From: Nocardia rhizosphaerihabitans
Lineage (GTDB): Bacteria; Actinomycetota; Actinomycetes; Mycobacteriales; Mycobacteriaceae
Assembly: GCF_014646295.1 (NCBI RefSeq)
Contig: NZ_BMNE01000004.1
Location: forward strand, 697,970 to 761,969
DNA length: 64,000 nucleotides
Reading direction: 5' to 3'
The position numbers and the translations under genes were made by a program. The number at the start of each line of letters is the position of its first letter. Positions within the stretch are counted from its first letter, which is position 1. Shown here in pieces: positions 42,976-51,926 of this stretch. The notes under the pieces are model-generated. The model did not search any database, was not told where the DNA came from, and saw only the letters and a list, made by a program, of their open reading frames with translations.

Positions 42976-43407
42976 ATGCGATCGACAAAACATGGCCGCG
43001 CCAAGGTCTCGCCAAGCGAGCTCCTCCTCATGGGTGTGCTGGCACTGGCTCTGGTGCTGACGACAGCACTCGCCTCCGGGTGCGATCGATCGCCGGGAAC
43101 ACCGCAACACCCATCGTCCACAATGACGAGGCCCGCGCCCGTCTCATCCGAGGTGGATGGGGCTACGACACCGGAGCCGACGACGTGGTCTGTACCGGCA
43201 ACGGGTGAAGGCGAGTCCACGCCGGCCGAGCAAACGACCTGGTCGGCGCCGCCCCCGATCTCCGGCGGTCGGGTACGGGTTCCAGGGCCTCAGCCCACTT
43301 CGGCAGGTTCACTACCCGGTGGCCCGACGACCCCGATCCCAACGACGACGATTCCGCCACCATCAGGCCCGGACTCCGAACCCGAAACGACGGGCTCTAC
43401 ACAATGA
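42976..43407 (+). CDS. Pro/Thr/Ser-rich lipoprotein
   Basis: 143 aa from ATG 42976 (GGGAGG 5-6 nt upstream). A basic N-terminus, a hydrophobic core and lipobox LASGC (Cys about residue 35) indicate a lipoprotein. The mature part is a low-complexity Pro/Thr/Ser spacer of about 105 residues (TTPIPTTTIPPP) with no folded domain. Its TGA overlaps the ATG of the next gene by 4 nt, so they form a coupled pair. Function unknown. Confidence 0.7.
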   Translation: MRSTKHGRAKVSPSELLLMGVLALALVLTTALASGCDRSPGTPQHPSSTMTRPAPVSSEVDGATTPEPTTWSVPATGEGESTPAEQTTWSAPPPISGGRVRVPGPQPTSAGSLPGGPTTPIPTTTIPPPSGPDSEPETTGSTQ

Positions 43408-44363
43408 GCACACCGTCTTCGCCGACACCCACGGTCGCCGTGGACAAGTGGATAGGCGTGGTCGCAGGCGTAGTCGCACCCACGACGGTGATCACCGGAT
43501 TGTGCTACTACTTCGGTTTCGTCTCCGCCCGAGCCTATTTCGCCTACTTCGGTGTCGACACCGAGTCTTTCCAGTACTCGACGACGGACTACGTCCTGCG
43601 CAGCGTGAGCGTGCTCTACCCGGCCCTCGTGATTGCGCTGGTTGTGTCCTGTGCGATGTTCACACTCCGCGCGTACGAGAGGAGATCCCTTCGTAAGGTC
43701 GGGAGATCTCCTCTTGCGCTTCGCGGCGGCTGGGCGGCGATGGTGGCGGGGGCGATTCTGACCGCACTGGCGGTGTTGGGAGTCATTGCGCCCCGATTTT
43801 CGGTGCTGCTCTCCACAACGCTGATTCCGGTGGCGCTGGCGGTGGGGGCATTGCTGATAGTGGCGGGATCCGAGGCTTTGGCGGCGCTTCGGTCAGGAGA
43901 CACGCCGCGTTCCGCCACCCCGGCTCAGCGATCAGTCTGGATGTTCGCCGGTGCGGCGATCGTGCTGGCGGCGTTCTGGTTGACGAACATCTTCGCCACC
44001 GAGTACGGCCGACAGCAGGCGCAGAACGCCGCAGCTGATCTCTGGGACAAGGAAACCGTAGTGACACTCGATACGACCGAGCCCCTGTTCGCGCCGTCGA
44101 ACCTGGTTCTGGAAACTCCGCTCGGCACGCAACCCGGGCAGCGCTTTGCCTACCGCTACGAGTGCCTTCGAACCCTCGTGGTCCGTCCTGACCGCTGGGT
44201 GCTCGTCCCTGCCAGGTGGACGGTTGAGAACGGCTATTCGTTGATCATTCCGATCGATGACTCCTCGCGGATCAGTCTGACCAAGCTGAATGCGCTCTCC
44301 GAGAACAAGAAGGCCACGGACTGGAAAGCACCATGGCAATGTCCCGAGATCGCCCCCCTCTGA
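43404..44363 (+). CDS. Hypothetical membrane protein
   Basis: 319 aa with about five TM helices (near 18-38, 72-92, 110-130, 133-155 and 178-196), followed by a soluble domain of about 120 residues. The start of that domain (WDKETVVTLDTTEPLFAPSNLVLETPL) and the motif FAYRYECLRTLVVRPDRWVLVPARW have no family I recognise. It is coupled to the lipoprotein by an ATGA overlap. Codon choice is a little less GC-extreme than its neighbours, which hints at later acquisition. Confidence 0.7.
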   Translation: MSTPSSPTPTVAVDKWIGVVAGVVAPTTVITGLCYYFGFVSARAYFAYFGVDTESFQYSTTDYVLRSVSVLYPALVIALVVSCAMFTLRAYERRSLRKVGRSPLALRGGWAAMVAGAILTALAVLGVIAPRFSVLLSTTLIPVALAVGALLIVAGSEALAALRSGDTPRSATPAQRSVWMFAGAAIVLAAFWLTNIFATEYGRQQAQNAAADLWDKETVVTLDTTEPLFAPSNLVLETPLGTQPGQRFAYRYECLRTLVVRPDRWVLVPARWTVENGYSLIIPIDDSSRISLTKLNALSENKKATDWKAPWQCPEIAPL

Positions 44364-44375
44364 CAGAGGCCGGCG

Positions 44376-44423
44376 GTGGCGGAATCGAGATATCCCCCCG
44401 TCCGGGCAACGCGATTCCGCCAC
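44376..44423. terminator. 12-bp inverted repeat between convergent genes
   Basis: Perfect 12-bp arms (44376-44387 and 44412-44423) with a 24-nt loop, just after the membrane-protein stop and facing the leftward small secreted-protein gene. Confidence 0.6.
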
Positions 44424-44468
44424 TGACCAGCTCAGCGACTCAGATCTGCCAGCCGAGCTGGGCGCGAA

Positions 44469-44696
44469 CTATGCGGGCGCGCCGCAGGTGATCGCGGAGC
44501 CGCACTGGAGCTGACGCAGCAGTGAGCCGAAGCCGTCGATCAGCGAGCTGCCCGTCGAGGTTCCGCCCGGGGCGGGCTCGCCCGGGGCGACCACCGGCGC
44601 GGGGGTGAGCGGTGCGGCGGCGGCCGGGCCCGCGGTGAGGACTGCGCCGAAAGCCAGCGCCGCGATGCTTGCGCCGAGCAGCTTGGTGAATGCCAT
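44469..44696 (-). CDS. Small secreted protein
   Basis: 75 aa from ATG 44696. A Sec signal peptide (AFTKLLGASIAALAFGAVLTAGPAAAA) is cleaved near residue 28. The mature part is about 47 residues, Pro/Gly-rich, with two Cys close to the C-terminus (LQCGSAITCGAPA) that could form a disulfide. No family recognised. It is divergent from a TetR regulator with a shared palindrome, so it may be that regulator's target. Confidence 0.7.
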   Translation of the reverse strand: MAFTKLLGASIAALAFGAVLTAGPAAAAPLTPAPVVAPGEPAPGGTSTGSSLIDGFGSLLRQLQCGSAITCGAPA

Positions 44697-44754
44697 GATG
44701 AATCCTTTGTTCAGTTCTGTGGAGATGGATGGCGGCTCGCAGTGTCGCATAGTT

Positions 44755-44766
44755 GACCGATCGGTC
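44755..44766. promoter_or_regulatory. Palindromic TetR operator
   Basis: GACCGATCGGTC, a perfect 12-bp palindrome 14 bp before the -10 of the tetR gene and between divergent genes. A related half (ACGATCGGTC) appears at 45393-45402, downstream of the tetR gene. Confidence 0.6.
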
Positions 44767-44779
44767 GCAATAGCGTTGG

Positions 44780-44791
44780 TATGCTCGGAAA
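44780..44791 (+). promoter_or_regulatory. Leaderless-type -10 of tetR
   Basis: TATGCT (44780-44785), 6 nt, GTG 44792. Confidence 0.55.
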
Positions 44792-45373
44792 GTGGCGCGT
44801 ACCAAGGAATTCGACCCCGATGTCGTGCTGGACCGCGCGCTGGATCTGTTCTGGCAGCGCGGCTACGAGACGACCTCGATCGCGGATCTGATCGACCATC
44901 TCGGCATCGCCAGGGGCTGCATCTACGCGACTTTCGGCAGCAAGCACGAGCTGTTCATGAAGGCGCTGCAACGTCACCTGGAGATCGTCGACGCGCGGGT
45001 CACCGCGGAATTGGCCCGTCCTGGTCCGGCGCTGCCCGCGATCAGAGGGCTGATCGACCGGTTCGTGAACGAGTCCTGCGCGGAGAACCGATTCCTCGGT
45101 TGCCTGGTCACGACCGCCGCGGTCGAGCTCGCCGCCCGCGACGCCGACGTCGCCCGGCTGGTCGAATCCAGCTGGGCGCGCACGGAGACGGCCCTGTTCT
45201 CGGCGCTGTCTCGCGCCCGAGCGCAGGAGGAACTGCCGCCCGATGCGGATACGCGCGCCATGGCCCGCTTCCTGCTCGTCTTCTTCCAGGGCGTCTGGGT
45301 GCTCGAACGCGCACCCAATTCCGCCACCCGCCTGCGGGATGCCGGCCGGGTTGCCGCATCGATCCTGGGCTGA
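44792..45373 (+). CDS. TetR-family regulator (beside small secreted protein)
   Basis: 193 aa. HTH: DPDVVLDRALDLFWQRGYETTSIADLIDHLGIARGCIYATFGSKHELFMKAL. A Cys-bearing ENRFLGCLVTTAAVELAARD segment follows, as in AcrR-type regulators of efflux or reductase genes. GTG start with no leader. It likely binds the palindrome upstream and controls itself and the divergent secreted protein. Confidence 0.92.
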   Translation: MARTKEFDPDVVLDRALDLFWQRGYETTSIADLIDHLGIARGCIYATFGSKHELFMKALQRHLEIVDARVTAELARPGPALPAIRGLIDRFVNESCAENRFLGCLVTTAAVELAARDADVARLVESSWARTETALFSALSRARAQEELPPDADTRAMARFLLVFFQGVWVLERAPNSATRLRDAGRVAASILG

Positions 45374-45413
45374 GTCCCGGCCTCATTCGTGAACGATCGG
45401 TCTAGTTTGGGGG

Positions 45414-46916
45414 CTAGGTCGACGCACCACCGGCGGGCCGCGCCCAGCCGACGCTGAGCTGTACCGCCCGCTGCCACCGTTCGTACTCCTCGTCACGGAC
45501 GGAGCGATCGGCCTGCGGCACCCACTGGGCCGCCACCCGCCAATTGCGCCGCAGCCCTTGCAGATCCGGCCAGTACCCCACGGCCAGCCCCGCCGCGTAG
45601 GCCGCGCCGAGCGAGACCGTCTCGGTCACCAGCGGACGCATCACCGGAACGCCCAGCACATCGGCGATGATCTGCATGAGCAGATTGTTCGCGGCCATCC
45701 CGCCCGCGACGCGCAGCGACTGCGCCCGCAGCCCGGCGTCGGCATTCATGGCCTCGACGACATCGCGGGTCTGCCAGGCGGTGGCCTCCAGCACCGCGCG
45801 GGCCAGGTGGCCCTTGGTCACATACGAGGTCAGCCCGATCAGCAGCCCGCGCGCGTCGCTGCGCCAATGCGGTGCGTAGAGCCCGGAGAACGCGGGAACC
45901 AGGTAGCACCCGCCGTTGTCGTCGACGGTGTTGGCGAGGGTTTCGATCTCGGGCGCGGTGGCGATCAGTCCGACGATGTCGCGCACCCACTGCACCAGCG
46001 AACCGGTGACCGCGATCGGGCCCTCCAGCGCGTACACCGGGTCGGGTCCGACCTGGTAGCCGATGGTGGTGAGCAACCCGTGTTCGGATCGGATCAGGTC
46101 GGCGCCGGTGTTCATCATCAGGAATCCGCCGGTGCCGTAGGTGCATTCGGTCTCGCCGGGCGCGAAACAGGTCTGGCCGAACAGCGCGGCGTGCTGGTCG
46201 CCGAGGGCGGCGCCGATCCGGACGCCGGGCGCGACCGTGCGGGCGGTCCCGAAATCGCCGGTCGAGGGTTCGATGCGGGGCAGCATCGCACGCGGAATAT
46301 CGAAGAACCGCACCAGTTCCTCGTCCCACTGCCGGGTGGCCAGATTCATCAGCAGGGTGCGGCCGGCGTTGGTGACATCGGTGACATGGATGCCGGTGAG
46401 ATTCCAGATCAGCCAGGACTCCATGGTCCCGAACAGCACCTCGCCGCGTTCGGCGCGCGCCCGTAACCCGTCGACATGGTCGAGCAGCCAGCGCAGTCGC
46501 GGTGCCGCGAAGTAGGTGGCCAGCGGCAGCCCACTCAACTCCGTGATCCGGTGCGCGCCAGGCGCTTTCCGCAACCGCTCGACGAGCTCCTCGGTCCGGA
46601 TGTCCTGCCAGACGATGGCGGGCCGCACCGGCACCCCGGTCTCGCGATCCCACACCACGGTGGTCTCGCGCTGATTGGCGATCCCGATCGCCGCCACCTG
46701 CTCGACGGTGATCCCCGCGTCCCGCAATGCCGCGGGCACGATCCGCTCGACGGTCCGCCAGATCTCCATGGCGTCCTGCTCGACCCAGCCGGAGCGCGGA
46801 TACCGCTGCCGGTGCGCGCGCTGGGCCAACCCCACCAGCCGCGCGTGCCGGTCGAACACGATGCAGCGGGTCGAGGTGGTGCCCTGATCCAGGGCCAGCA
46901 CATACCGTTGCGTCAC
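45414..46916 (-). CDS. Glycerol kinase, paralogue 1
   Basis: 500 aa from GTG 46916. FGGY kinase: LALDQGTTSTRCIVFD (ATP loop), GWVEQDAMEIW, IGIANQRETTVVWDRETG, the ATPase motif GALGDQHAALFGQ and the C-terminal FGGY-type LRVAGGMAANNLLMQIIADVLGVPVMRP. It phosphorylates glycerol or a related polyol to the 3-phosphate. A second glpK-like gene lies 1 kb away across an IclR regulator. Which paralogue is the main glycerol kinase cannot be told from sequence, though paralogue 2 is next to glpD. Confidence 0.9.
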   Translation of the reverse strand: MTQRYVLALDQGTTSTRCIVFDRHARLVGLAQRAHRQRYPRSGWVEQDAMEIWRTVERIVPAALRDAGITVEQVAAIGIANQRETTVVWDRETGVPVRPAIVWQDIRTEELVERLRKAPGAHRITELSGLPLATYFAAPRLRWLLDHVDGLRARAERGEVLFGTMESWLIWNLTGIHVTDVTNAGRTLLMNLATRQWDEELVRFFDIPRAMLPRIEPSTGDFGTARTVAPGVRIGAALGDQHAALFGQTCFAPGETECTYGTGGFLMMNTGADLIRSEHGLLTTIGYQVGPDPVYALEGPIAVTGSLVQWVRDIVGLIATAPEIETLANTVDDNGGCYLVPAFSGLYAPHWRSDARGLLIGLTSYVTKGHLARAVLEATAWQTRDVVEAMNADAGLRAQSLRVAGGMAANNLLMQIIADVLGVPVMRPLVTETVSLGAAYAAGLAVGYWPDLQGLRRNWRVAAQWVPQADRSVRDEEYERWQRAVQLSVGWARPAGGAST

Positions 46917-47028
46917 CGGAGTCTCCCGTTGGTCGCGCCGCGCCGAGATCCCGATGGATCGCCGGCCGGCCCTTGCCTGTCCGCAGCAGCACTGACCGGC
47001 AAGGTCCGGTTCGGCACGGTGGCGCGGA

Positions 47029-47781
47029 TCATCGTGCCGCTCCGAGATCGCGGTGCACGGCCACAGCGGCGGCGCGCACCTGATCGACGGCGGCGGGCCG
47101 GATCTGTAACCGGTTGTCGCACAGTCGATCGGTCGGTCCCGAGATGCCGATGGCGGCGACCACCAGTCCTCCTCTGGCGCGGATCGGCGCGGCGATACCC
47201 GCCTCACCGGAGCGATACTCCTCGACCTCGCTCGCCCAGCCGGTCCTCCTGACCTCGGCGATCGCGCGGTCCAGCGCTGTCGGGTCGACGATAGTGCGAC
47301 GCGTGAAGGATTGCAGCGCACCGGGTTCCGTCGCCGCGTCGTAGGCGAGCAACACCTTGCCCAGCGCGGTCGCGTGCGCGGGCAGCACCTCGCCGACGGC
47401 GAGCACCTGCTCGGTGTTGTCGGGCCGGAAGACGTGATGCACCACCGTCACTCCAGCGGGCCGCGACACCGCCATCCGCACCGACTCGCCGGTGCGCGAC
47501 GCGAGCGCATCAGCCCGGTGAATCGCCCGCGAACGCAGCTCGTTGACATCGAGATGATCGCTGCCGAGCTCGCCCAGCGTGGGCCCGAGCAGATACCGGC
47601 CCGTCGCCGGATCCTGGTCGACGAAGCCCACCCCGAGCAAGGTCCGCAGAATGCCGTGCGTGGTGGGTTTGGCCAGGTCGAGCGCGGCCGCGACCTCACC
47701 GACCGCCATCGGCCCCGACCCGCGCGCCAGCAGACGCAGCACGGCTGCGGCTCGCTCGATCGACTGGATCGGACCCGGCAC
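47029..47781 (-). CDS. IclR-family regulator (GylR-like) between the glycerol kinases
   Basis: 250 aa. N-terminal winged helix: IQSIERAAAVLRLLARGSGPMAVGEVAAALDLAKPTTHGILRTLLGVGFVDQD. The IclR effector domain follows (RMAVSRPAGVTVVHHVFRPDNTEQ, HATALGKVLLAYD, GIAAPIRARGGLVVAAIGISGP). GylR-type members repress glycerol genes and respond to glycerol or its 3-phosphate. GTG 47781 has a TAGGTT hexamer 6 nt upstream. It likely controls glpK-glpD to one side and paralogue 1 to the other. Confidence 0.92.
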   Translation of the reverse strand: MPGPIQSIERAAAVLRLLARGSGPMAVGEVAAALDLAKPTTHGILRTLLGVGFVDQDPATGRYLLGPTLGELGSDHLDVNELRSRAIHRADALASRTGESVRMAVSRPAGVTVVHHVFRPDNTEQVLAVGEVLPAHATALGKVLLAYDAATEPGALQSFTRRTIVDPTALDRAIAEVRRTGWASEVEEYRSGEAGIAAPIRARGGLVVAAIGISGPTDRLCDNRLQIRPAAVDQVRAAAVAVHRDLGAAR

Positions 47782-47793
47782 CGCCCGAACCTA
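47782..47793 (-). promoter_or_regulatory. Leaderless-type -10 of iclR
   Basis: On the minus strand TAGGTT (47793-47788), 6 nt, GTG 47781. Confidence 0.5.
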
Positions 47794-47801
47794 TCAGCCA
47801 A

Positions 47802-47822
47802 CCGTTCAGCATTGTCGAACGG
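47802..47822. promoter_or_regulatory. Inverted repeat between iclR and glpK2
   Basis: CCGTTC-N9-GAACGG (47802-47807, 47817-47822). It sits between the divergent genes, next to the iclR promoter. Candidate IclR/GylR operator. Confidence 0.5.
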
Positions 47823-47896
47823 CAGCCGTGGCGGCCGGGTCGGGCCGTTTCTAGCGTGGGTTCCGGGCTCGATGGTGAGTCCCCGAAAGGACCACG

Positions 47897-49414
47897 ATGA
47901 ATCGGTATGTGGGCGCGATCGACCAGGGCACGACCTCGACGCGTTTCATGGTTTTCGACCGGAACGGCGCCGTCGTCGCCCGGCATCAGCTCGAACACGA
48001 GCAGATCATGCCCCGGGCGGGCTGGGTCGAACACAATCCGGACGAGATCTGGGAACGCACGCGCACCGTCGTCAAGACCGCGCTCGCGACGGCCGATCTC
48101 ACCGCCGCCGACCTGGCGGCGATCGGCGTCACCAATCAGCGCGAGACCACCATCGTGTGGAACCGCCGCACCGGCCGCCCGTACTACAACGCGATCGTCT
48201 GGCAGGACACCCGCACCGATCGCATCATCGCCGGGCTCGAGGCGGCCGGGCACAGCGAGCTCATCCGCGAGAAGACCGGACTCCCACCGGCTCCCTACTT
48301 CTCGGGCGGCAAGCTGCGCTGGATCCTCGACAATGTCGAGGGCGTGCGCGCCGACGCCGAACGTGGTGACGCCCTGTTCGGCACCCTCGACACCTGGCTG
48401 ATCTGGAATCTCACCGGCGGCATCCGCGGCGGCGTCCACGTCACCGACCCCACCAACGCCTCGCGCACCATGCTGATGGACCTGGAGACGCTGCGCTGGG
48501 ACGACGAACTCCTGCGCATCTTCGACATTCCGCGCGCCATGCTGCCCGCCATCGCGCCGTCGTCGAACCCGGCCGGTTTCGGCACCACCAATCCCGACGG
48601 CCCGTTCAAGGGCGCGGTGCCGATCGCGGGCGTCCTCGGTGACCAGCAGGCCGCCGGTGTCGGCCAGGTCTGCTTCCAGCCCGGCGAGGCCAAGAACACC
48701 TACGGCACAGGCAATTTCCTGATGCTCAACACCGGCGCCGACATCGTGCGCTCGACGCACGGCCTGATCACCACCGTCGCCTACCAGTTCGGCGACGAGA
48801 AGCCCGTCTACGCGCTGGAGGGTTCGATCGCGGTCACCGGCTCGGCCGTGCAGTGGCTGCGCGACCAGCTCGGCATCATCGCGGGCGCCGCGCAGATCGA
48901 GGACCTGGCCGAACAGGTCGAAGACTCCGGCGGCGTGTACTTCGTGCCCGCCTTCTCCGGTCTGTTCGCGCCGTACTGGCGACCCGACGCGCGCGGCGCG
49001 GTCGTCGGCCTCTCGCGCTACAGCAACAATGCCCACTTGGCCAGGGCGACACTGGAATCCATCGCCTACCAGACCCGCGACGTGGTCGAGGCCATGCAGC
49101 GCGACTCCGGCGTGCAGCTGGCGACGCTGCGGGTCGACGGCGGCGTGACCATGAACAGCCTGGCCATGCAGATCCAGGCCGACCTGCTCGGCGTCCCGGT
49201 CTCGCGGCCGGTCGTCGCCGAGACCACCGCGCTCGGCGCCGCCTACGCCGCCGGGCTCGCGGTCGGGGTCTGGAACTCCACCGACGAACTGCTCGCGAAC
49301 TGGCACGAAGACGTCCGCTGGTTCCCCGCCTGGTCCGACGAGCAGCGCGAACGCGGCTACGGCCGCTGGCTCAAGGCCGTCGAACGCACCCTCGACTGGG
49401 CCGAAATCGACTGA
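47897..49414 (+). CDS. glpK: Glycerol kinase, paralogue 2
   Basis: 505 aa from ATG 47897 with AAAGGA upstream. FGGY kinase: YVGAIDQGTTSTRFMVFD, the glycerol-kinase-specific GWVEHNPDEIW, IGVTNQRETTIVWNRRTG, AGVLGDQQAAGVGQ and LRVDGGVTMNSLAMQIQADLLGVPVSRP. It converts glycerol plus ATP to sn-glycerol 3-phosphate. The glpD gene follows within about 25 nt, so the pair channels glycerol into glycolysis. Confidence 0.95.
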   Translation: MNRYVGAIDQGTTSTRFMVFDRNGAVVARHQLEHEQIMPRAGWVEHNPDEIWERTRTVVKTALATADLTAADLAAIGVTNQRETTIVWNRRTGRPYYNAIVWQDTRTDRIIAGLEAAGHSELIREKTGLPPAPYFSGGKLRWILDNVEGVRADAERGDALFGTLDTWLIWNLTGGIRGGVHVTDPTNASRTMLMDLETLRWDDELLRIFDIPRAMLPAIAPSSNPAGFGTTNPDGPFKGAVPIAGVLGDQQAAGVGQVCFQPGEAKNTYGTGNFLMLNTGADIVRSTHGLITTVAYQFGDEKPVYALEGSIAVTGSAVQWLRDQLGIIAGAAQIEDLAEQVEDSGGVYFVPAFSGLFAPYWRPDARGAVVGLSRYSNNAHLARATLESIAYQTRDVVEAMQRDSGVQLATLRVDGGVTMNSLAMQIQADLLGVPVSRPVVAETTALGAAYAAGLAVGVWNSTDELLANWHEDVRWFPAWSDEQRERGYGRWLKAVERTLDWAEID

Positions 49415-49437
49415 TGAACCACAACAAGGAGCAAGCC

Positions 49438-51117
49438 GTGTCCGTTTCCCTGGACCCCACCTACCGCGCCGAGGCGATCGCGGCGCTCGGCGACAGCGAG
49501 ATCGACGTGCTGGTGATCGGCGGCGGTGTCACCGGCGCCGGTGCCGCGCTCGACGCCGCCTCGCGCGGACTGTCGGTGACCCTCGTCGAGGCCCGCGATT
49601 TCGCCGCCGGTACCTCGAGCCGCTCGTCCAAGCTCATCCACGGTGGCCTGCGCTACCTGGAGCAGATGGACTTCGCGCTGGTGCGCGAAGCGCTGAAAGA
49701 GCGTGGGCTGCTGCTGAATACGCTCGCGCCGCACCTGGTGCACCCGGTGCCGTTCCTGTTCCCGTTGCAGCACCGCGTCTGGGAGCGCGCCTACATCGGC
49801 GCGGGCATCGCCCTCTACGACACCCTCGGCGGCGCGCGCACCGTGCCCATGCACAAGCACCTGACCCGCACCGGCGCACTGGAACTCGCGCCCGCGCTGC
49901 GCTCCGACGCGATGACCGGCGCCATCCGCTACTACGACGCCCAGGTCGACGACGCCCGCCACACCATGATGATCGCCAGGACCGCCGCCGACCGCGGCGC
50001 GACCGTGCTGACCCGCACCAAGGTCACCGGGCTCGTCCGCGACGGTGAGCAGGTCGTCGGCGCCCACGTGGTCGACCTGGAAACCGGTGCCGCCCACACG
50101 ATCCGGGCCCGCAGCGTGATCAGCGCGACCGGCGTGTGGACCGACGACATGATCAAGATGACCGGCGTCGACTTCCCGTTCCACGTCCAGATGTCGAAGG
50201 GCGTGCACATCCTGGTGCCGCGCGACCGCCTCGACCTGCACACCGGCCTGATCATGCGCACGGAGAAGTCGGTGCTGTTCGTGATCCCGTGGGCCGAGCA
50301 CTGGATCATCGGCACCACCGACACCGCGTGGTCGCTGGACAAGAACCACCCCACGGCCACCGCCGCCGACGTGCAGTACATCCTCGACCACGTCAACGCC
50401 GTGCTGCGGGAGCCGCTGACCAGGGCCGACATCGTCGGCACCTACGCCGGCCTGCGCCCGCTGATGACGGGCGCGACGAAGGAGACCGCCAAGCTCTCGC
50501 GCGAGCACGCCGTCGCCGAGCCCGCGCCCGGCCTGTTCGTCATCGCGGGCGGCAAGTACACCACCTACCGGGTGATGGCCGCCGACGTGGTCGACGCCGT
50601 CACCAACCGCCTCGGCGGCGACATTCCCGCCTCGGCCACCGCGCAGCTGCCGATCGTCGGCGCGGAGGGCTACCGCGACATGCTCGCCGAGTCCGCCGAA
50701 CTGGCCGCCACGGTGGGTCTGCCCGTCGATGTCGTCGAGCATCTGCTCGGCCGCTACGGCACGCTGGCCACCGACATCTTCGCCCTCGTCGGCGCCGATC
50801 CCACACTGCGCCTGCCGATTCCGGGCGCACCCGACTACCTCGCCGCCGAGGCCGTCTACGCGGTCACCCACGAGGGCGCGCTGCACCTGGACGACCTGCT
50901 CACCCGTCGCACCCGCATCTCCATCGAGGTCCCCGATCGCGGCCTCGCCGCCGCACCGGAGATCGCCCGCCTGATCGCGCCGCTGCTCGGCTGGGACGCC
51001 GAGACCACCAACGCCGAGATCAACCGCTACTACGACCGGGTGCACGCCGAACTCGCCGCCAACGAGGCGAGCGACGACGAGTCGGCCAATACCGCCCGGC
51101 TGGTCGCGGCGCGCTGA
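49438..51117 (+). CDS. glpD: Glycerol-3-phosphate dehydrogenase (FAD)
   Basis: About 559 aa from GTG 49438, chosen because AAGGAG stands 6 nt upstream; ATG 49414 overlapping the glpK stop is the alternative. FAD-binding N-terminus VLVIGGGVTGAGAALDAASRG, then TSSRSSKLIHGGLRYLEQMDFALVREALKERG and the GGKYTTYRVMAADVVDAV block near the C-terminal domain. It oxidises glycerol 3-phosphate to dihydroxyacetone phosphate and passes electrons to the respiratory quinone pool. Operon with glpK. Confidence 0.95.
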   Translation: MSVSLDPTYRAEAIAALGDSEIDVLVIGGGVTGAGAALDAASRGLSVTLVEARDFAAGTSSRSSKLIHGGLRYLEQMDFALVREALKERGLLLNTLAPHLVHPVPFLFPLQHRVWERAYIGAGIALYDTLGGARTVPMHKHLTRTGALELAPALRSDAMTGAIRYYDAQVDDARHTMMIARTAADRGATVLTRTKVTGLVRDGEQVVGAHVVDLETGAAHTIRARSVISATGVWTDDMIKMTGVDFPFHVQMSKGVHILVPRDRLDLHTGLIMRTEKSVLFVIPWAEHWIIGTTDTAWSLDKNHPTATAADVQYILDHVNAVLREPLTRADIVGTYAGLRPLMTGATKETAKLSREHAVAEPAPGLFVIAGGKYTTYRVMAADVVDAVTNRLGGDIPASATAQLPIVGAEGYRDMLAESAELAATVGLPVDVVEHLLGRYGTLATDIFALVGADPTLRLPIPGAPDYLAAEAVYAVTHEGALHLDDLLTRRTRISIEVPDRGLAAAPEIARLIAPLLGWDAETTNAEINRYYDRVHAELAANEASDDESANTARLVAAR

Positions 51118-51135
51118 CCCGGCCGGCCACCGCTT

Positions 51136-51165
51136 ACCTTCAGGTCTGTATGTAAGAGGTAAGAT
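51136..51165 (+). promoter_or_regulatory. TetR operator and leaderless -10
   Basis: ACCTTCAG-GT-CTGTATGT (51136-51153), an imperfect inverted repeat also present before the lipid operon at 52821. The -10 TAAGAT (51160-51165) then lies 6 nt before ATG 51172. A wider repeat CTTACCT/AGGTAAG frames the site. Confidence 0.65.
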
Positions 51166-51171
51166 CGGCCG

Positions 51172-51810
51172 ATGACCAGCACCGCAGCCGACCGACCGCC
51201 GCGGCGTACCCAGGAGCAGCGCAGCACCGAGATGCGCACGCGCCTGCTCGACGCGACCATCGACTGCCTGGTCGAATACGGGTACGCGGGCACGACGACG
51301 CCGCGGGTCGCCGAACGCGCCGGCGTCACCCGCGGCGCGCAGGTGCACCACTTCGGCTCCAAACACGATCTGGTGGTCGCCGCGATCAAGCATCTGGCCG
51401 AGCGACGGGTGGCGGCGGCGATGAGCGAGATGACGCGGGTCAGGGTCGGCGACGATCCGGTCGGCGCCGCCCTCGAGTTCCTGTGGGACCTGCATCAGGG
51501 CCCGCTGTTCATCGCGACGGTGGAGCTGTGGGTGGCGGGCCGGACCGATCCGGTGCTGGCCGCGGCGATGGAAGAGGTCGAACCGTTGGTCAATACCGCG
51601 GTGCTGCAAGCGGTCGCCGAGCTGATCCCGGACGATCTGCGCCGCAAGGGCGCCCGCGATTTCGCCTACACCGCGATGGACGCGCTGCGCGGAATCCTGG
51701 TCGCCAATTTCGTCGTCCCGGACCCCGACCGCGCGCACCGCCGCTGGCACCGCGCCATGGTGGACCTGCGCGCCGCGGCGGCTGCCGTGATCGTCGCCGG
51801 TTCCCGCTGA
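51172..51810 (+). CDS. TetR-family regulator of the lipid operon (inferred)
   Basis: 212 aa. HTH: MRTRLLDATIDCLVEYGYAGTTTPRVAERAGVTRGAQVHHFGSKHDLVVAAI. The C-terminal ligand domain includes VELWVAGRTDPVLAAAMEEVEPLV. ATG 51172 is fixed by the leaderless promoter. The same operator motif precedes the five-gene lipid operon at 52868, so autoregulation plus control of that operon is inferred. The ligand is probably an acyl-CoA or related metabolite, but this is a guess. Confidence 0.92.
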   Translation: MTSTAADRPPRRTQEQRSTEMRTRLLDATIDCLVEYGYAGTTTPRVAERAGVTRGAQVHHFGSKHDLVVAAIKHLAERRVAAAMSEMTRVRVGDDPVGAALEFLWDLHQGPLFIATVELWVAGRTDPVLAAAMEEVEPLVNTAVLQAVAELIPDDLRRKGARDFAYTAMDALRGILVANFVVPDPDRAHRRWHRAMVDLRAAAAAVIVAGSR

Positions 51811-51914
51811 TCGCGGCGCGCCTCGGGTAGGGCGGTGCTGGGGAAAGGGGCAGCGCTCAGGGCGGAAATGCCGCGGTTACAGCGCATCGGCGACGTCAGC
51901 GGCCGCCGGATGAC

Positions 51915-51926
51915 TAGCGTGGCCCC
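51915..51926 (+). promoter_or_regulatory. Leaderless-type -10 before the leader ORF
   Basis: TAGCGT (51915-51920), 6 nt, ATG 51927. Confidence 0.5.

Noticed and set aside
49414..49437. ATG 49414 as glpD start
   Set aside because: No ribosome-binding site, whereas AAGGAG sits 6 nt before GTG 49438; kept as an alternative.
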